Assembly (NCBI RefSeq): GCF_012932965.1
Contig: NZ_JABBXH010000002.1
Location: 819,275-883,274, forward strand
Origin: Thalassotalea algicola
GTDB lineage: Bacteria > Pseudomonadota > Gammaproteobacteria > Enterobacterales > Alteromonadaceae
DNA length: 64,000 nt
Direction: 5' to 3'
Within the stretch, counting starts at the first letter, position 1; every line of letters begins with the position of its first letter. Positions 62,191 through 64,000 of this stretch are shown here, piece after piece. The position numbers were made by a program, and so were the translations under genes. The notes beneath the pieces were generated by a model. That model did not search any database, was not told the origin of the DNA, and was given only the letters and a program-made list of their open reading frames with translations.

Positions 62191-62226
62191 CGTTGTTTAG
62201 TAAAAAGCATTACAAATACTTTAGTA

Positions 62227-63414
62227 TTAGTCCTGAGTTTTACTGTGGCTTAACAACCATTGATAAACACTTGGAGAATATTCATCATATCGACTGTCAA
62301 ATTGATAATTTGAACTGCCACCCGCTAACCCTGATAAGCTGAAAATACTATCATGTAGATTGTGATCTGCGCCTTCTACTAAAGTAAGCTTAGGTAAAGT
62401 GGTTGGTTGACAATTATCAATGATTTTATTGTATCCAGAAACGCTTCTACCATGAGCGATTACTTCATCAGAAGTACCATGAAATAACCATATTGGTGTA
62501 TTTTCAATATCACAGAATTCTCTCGGTATGGTGTTTCCATATGGATAGCCACCTGAAACTGAGACAACAGCCGCTACTTTGTCAGCATGTTTGGTAGTGT
62601 AATCGTAACTTGCTAAACCACCCTGACTCCATCCTGCAAAGTAAACTCTACTCGTATCAACGTTATAGGTATGCAACGCATATTCTACGAAGACGTTGAA
62701 GCGAAAAACGTTATCGTAACCATCGATGAAGCCAAAATGCGGAGTTAAAACGATAAATGGTAATGTCTCATCCCATTGGCCATTTTGCATTAAAGTAGGC
62801 GGGCCACCGTTGTCTGCGACATAGTTAAGTGCGTTTATTGGGTCAGTACCTGTTCGCTCAGTATTTACACCATTACCGTGGTTATAAATGAGTAAAGGGT
62901 ATTTTTTATCTGGGTCTAACCCATAATCAGCTGGAAGGTGTTCTAAATATCCAAAATTAGCTTGAGTTGATAAAATAGGTCTATGGCTTAAAGACTCTGG
63001 TTTTTCATTGTAAACTCTGACAATTCTGTTTATTTCGACAGCATGATTACCATCGCTATCAGTTAATGTATACCTAACGATATAGTCACCAATGCTATTG
63101 GTATCGATATTATGTTCTATCTTTATTAGATGGCTAATATCTCCGTCTTTTTCGTCAATACCTACAGCGCCTTTTTCAATATAGTCTTCATTAATATTCA
63201 AGATTTCTATGTTTTGACCAACTAACGTTAAATCAGGGTCTCCATCAGATGTCTCTAAATCAGGAAATGGTACTTTCCACCAAATGTCTTCAGGAGCGAT
63301 GGTTTGTGTTGTAGGTACTAGTCCTTCTGCAGCTCCTTCGGTATTACAGCCATTTAGAAAGATCGCAAGAGCTATGGAGGCTGTTACGCAAGCCGCTGTT
63401 TTTCTTCTTATCAT
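62227..63414 (-). CDS. Lipoprotein esterase with Ig-like (DUF5011) and PHB-depolymerase-like domains
   Basis: A 395-residue lipoprotein (lipobox FLNGC, Cys at about residue 23). An Ig-like DUF5011 domain spans about 60-130 (VGIDEKDGDISHLIKIEHNID, GDYIVRYTLTDSDGNHA). The C-terminal alpha/beta hydrolase resembles the LpqC/poly-hydroxybutyrate depolymerase class: YNHGNGVNTE as oxyanion region, FAGWSQGGLASYDY as nucleophile elbow (Ser), WLFHGTSDEVI with Asp, and GADHNLHDSIF with the His. It should be an outer-membrane or surface esterase that attacks a polyester or acyl ester. The substrate is unknown. The position is converging with LysR. Confidence 0.87.
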   Translation of the reverse strand: MIRRKTAACVTASIALAIFLNGCNTEGAAEGLVPTTQTIAPEDIWWKVPFPDLETSDGDPDLTLVGQNIEILNINEDYIEKGAVGIDEKDGDISHLIKIEHNIDTNSIGDYIVRYTLTDSDGNHAVEINRIVRVYNEKPESLSHRPILSTQANFGYLEHLPADYGLDPDKKYPLLIYNHGNGVNTERTGTDPINALNYVADNGGPPTLMQNGQWDETLPFIVLTPHFGFIDGYDNVFRFNVFVEYALHTYNVDTSRVYFAGWSQGGLASYDYTTKHADKVAAVVSVSGGYPYGNTIPREFCDIENTPIWLFHGTSDEVIAHGRSVSGYNKIIDNCQPTTLPKLTLVEGADHNLHDSIFSLSGLAGGSSNYQFDSRYDEYSPSVYQWLLSHSKTQD

Positions 63415-63651
63415 TATTAACTTCTCATTAAATTACTACTGAAGCACTTAACCGTACCGATAGATAAAATGCTAGTTATGATTGACAGACGGGGCTAAAG
63501 GCGTGATAAGCGGCAGAAATTAACTGTTAAATAATTAAATACGAATGATAAAGCGTAATTAGGACGGGCATTTGTATTTTTAAAATTAGTTTAGGGAAGG
63601 TTTGATGATGAATTGAAATGTGAAGAATAGATTACTCAAGTTAAATAGAGC
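63415..63651. other. Spacer between esterase gene and tRNA-derived repeats
   Basis: There is no gene and no strong hairpin. The stretch from about 63565 has loose similarity to the repeat body further right (a GTATT run and a GGGAAG block), which may be a decayed extra copy. The esterase promoter should lie near 63420-63470. Confidence 0.4.
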
Positions 63652-63910
63652 AAACTGATGAGCTAAGGTCGTAAATTATTACAAGTATTAGTTTTAAAGG
63701 GAAGATAAGTGAGAATAGGTTGCGGGTGCCACTTTCTTTGAAGTGAGCGAACTGACGACCTAAGGTCGTAAATTATTACGAGTATTAATTTCAAAGGGAA
63801 GATAAGCGATAATTGGTTGCGGGAGCCACTTTCTTTGGAGTAAGCGAACTGACGACCTAAGGTAGTAAATTATTATGAGTATTAGTTTCAAAGGGAAGAT
63901 AAGTGAGAAT

Positions 63911-63930
<20 letters not shown>
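63652..63930 (-). repeat. Tandem 97-bp repeats carrying tRNA-fMet 3' fragments
   Basis: Three units start at 63652, 63749 and 63846 with a period of exactly 97 bases; the last runs into the tRNA gene after 85. Each holds on the minus strand GGTCGTCAGTTC (12 bases of the tRNA, 9 of 12 in the oldest copy), a 17-base spacer in place of the tRNA's five bases, and TGGCTCCCGCAACCA (the 3' end with CCA) at 63814-63828 and, with two changes, at 63717-63731. The rest is a conserved 53-base body containing GTAAATTATTAC. They lie directly 3' of the tRNA. Because the T-loop is altered, they cannot fold as tRNAs. Confidence 0.88.
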
Positions 63931-63987
<57 letters not shown>

Positions 63988-64000
63988 TCCGAATGACCTA

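Overview
The window is a chromosomal stretch of an AT-rich marine gammaproteobacterium. The gene families suggest Alteromonadales, close to Colwelliaceae such as Colwellia or Thalassotalea: contiguous recC-recB-recD, DUF3087, MerC next to Zur, two large TonB-dependent receptors, and a long acyl-CoA degradation operon. This placement is inferred from gene content; no marker gene was compared.

Layout: (1) 1-7540, recC (5' end outside the window), recB and recD, with overlapping genes. (2) 7553-9030, small genes (DUF3087, VOC, one unrecognised family). (3) 9100-11911, a zinc-limitation operon (DUF1826, Zur, MerC, CxCC GTPase) behind two Zur-box-like palindromes. (4) 12080-19627, housekeeping and isolated genes: enoyl-CoA hydratase, isoaspartyl peptidase, CBS protein, HrpA, PilZ. 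(5) 19809-33330, a photo-oxidative or envelope stress block. It holds an ECF sigma factor and ChrR-type anti-sigma, followed co-directionally by DUF523/DUF1722, photolyase, NTF2-like, SDR, FAD oxidoreductase, DUF1365 and cyclopropane-fatty-acid synthase genes. Upstream lie a DUF2878/chalcone-isomerase-like/DUF3833 operon, a fasciclin lipoprotein and a Lon-substrate-binding-domain protein. Four promoters in this block share TGAWCN-N16-CGTA, so the sigma factor probably controls all of them. (6) 33708-38546, a TPR-GGDEF cyclase, RlmI, acylphosphatase, quinone oxidoreductase and DUF1653. (7) 39010-44477, a TonB receptor followed by nitroreductase, alpha/beta hydrolase and DUF2855 genes. (8) 44584-61113, all on the minus strand: a ten-gene acyl-CoA catabolic operon (histidine phosphatase through FadD), then a patatin, a CxxCH protein, an unknown protein and an Oar-like TonB receptor. 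The pairing of an APH-type kinase with an acyl-CoA dehydrogenase resembles a split ACAD10/ACAD11 and suggests 4-hydroxy-acid or related substrates. A divergent LysR gene flanks the operon. (9) 62227-63987, an esterase lipoprotein and an initiator tRNA-fMet. The tRNA is followed on its 3' side by about three tandem 97-bp repeats that carry pieces of the tRNA 3' half.

The two most unusual signals are the tRNA-fMet-derived tandem repeats at the right edge and the shared ECF promoter set that joins apparently unrelated envelope genes to the sigma/ChrR operon. I saw no CRISPR array, rRNA, transposase, integrase or prophage genes.
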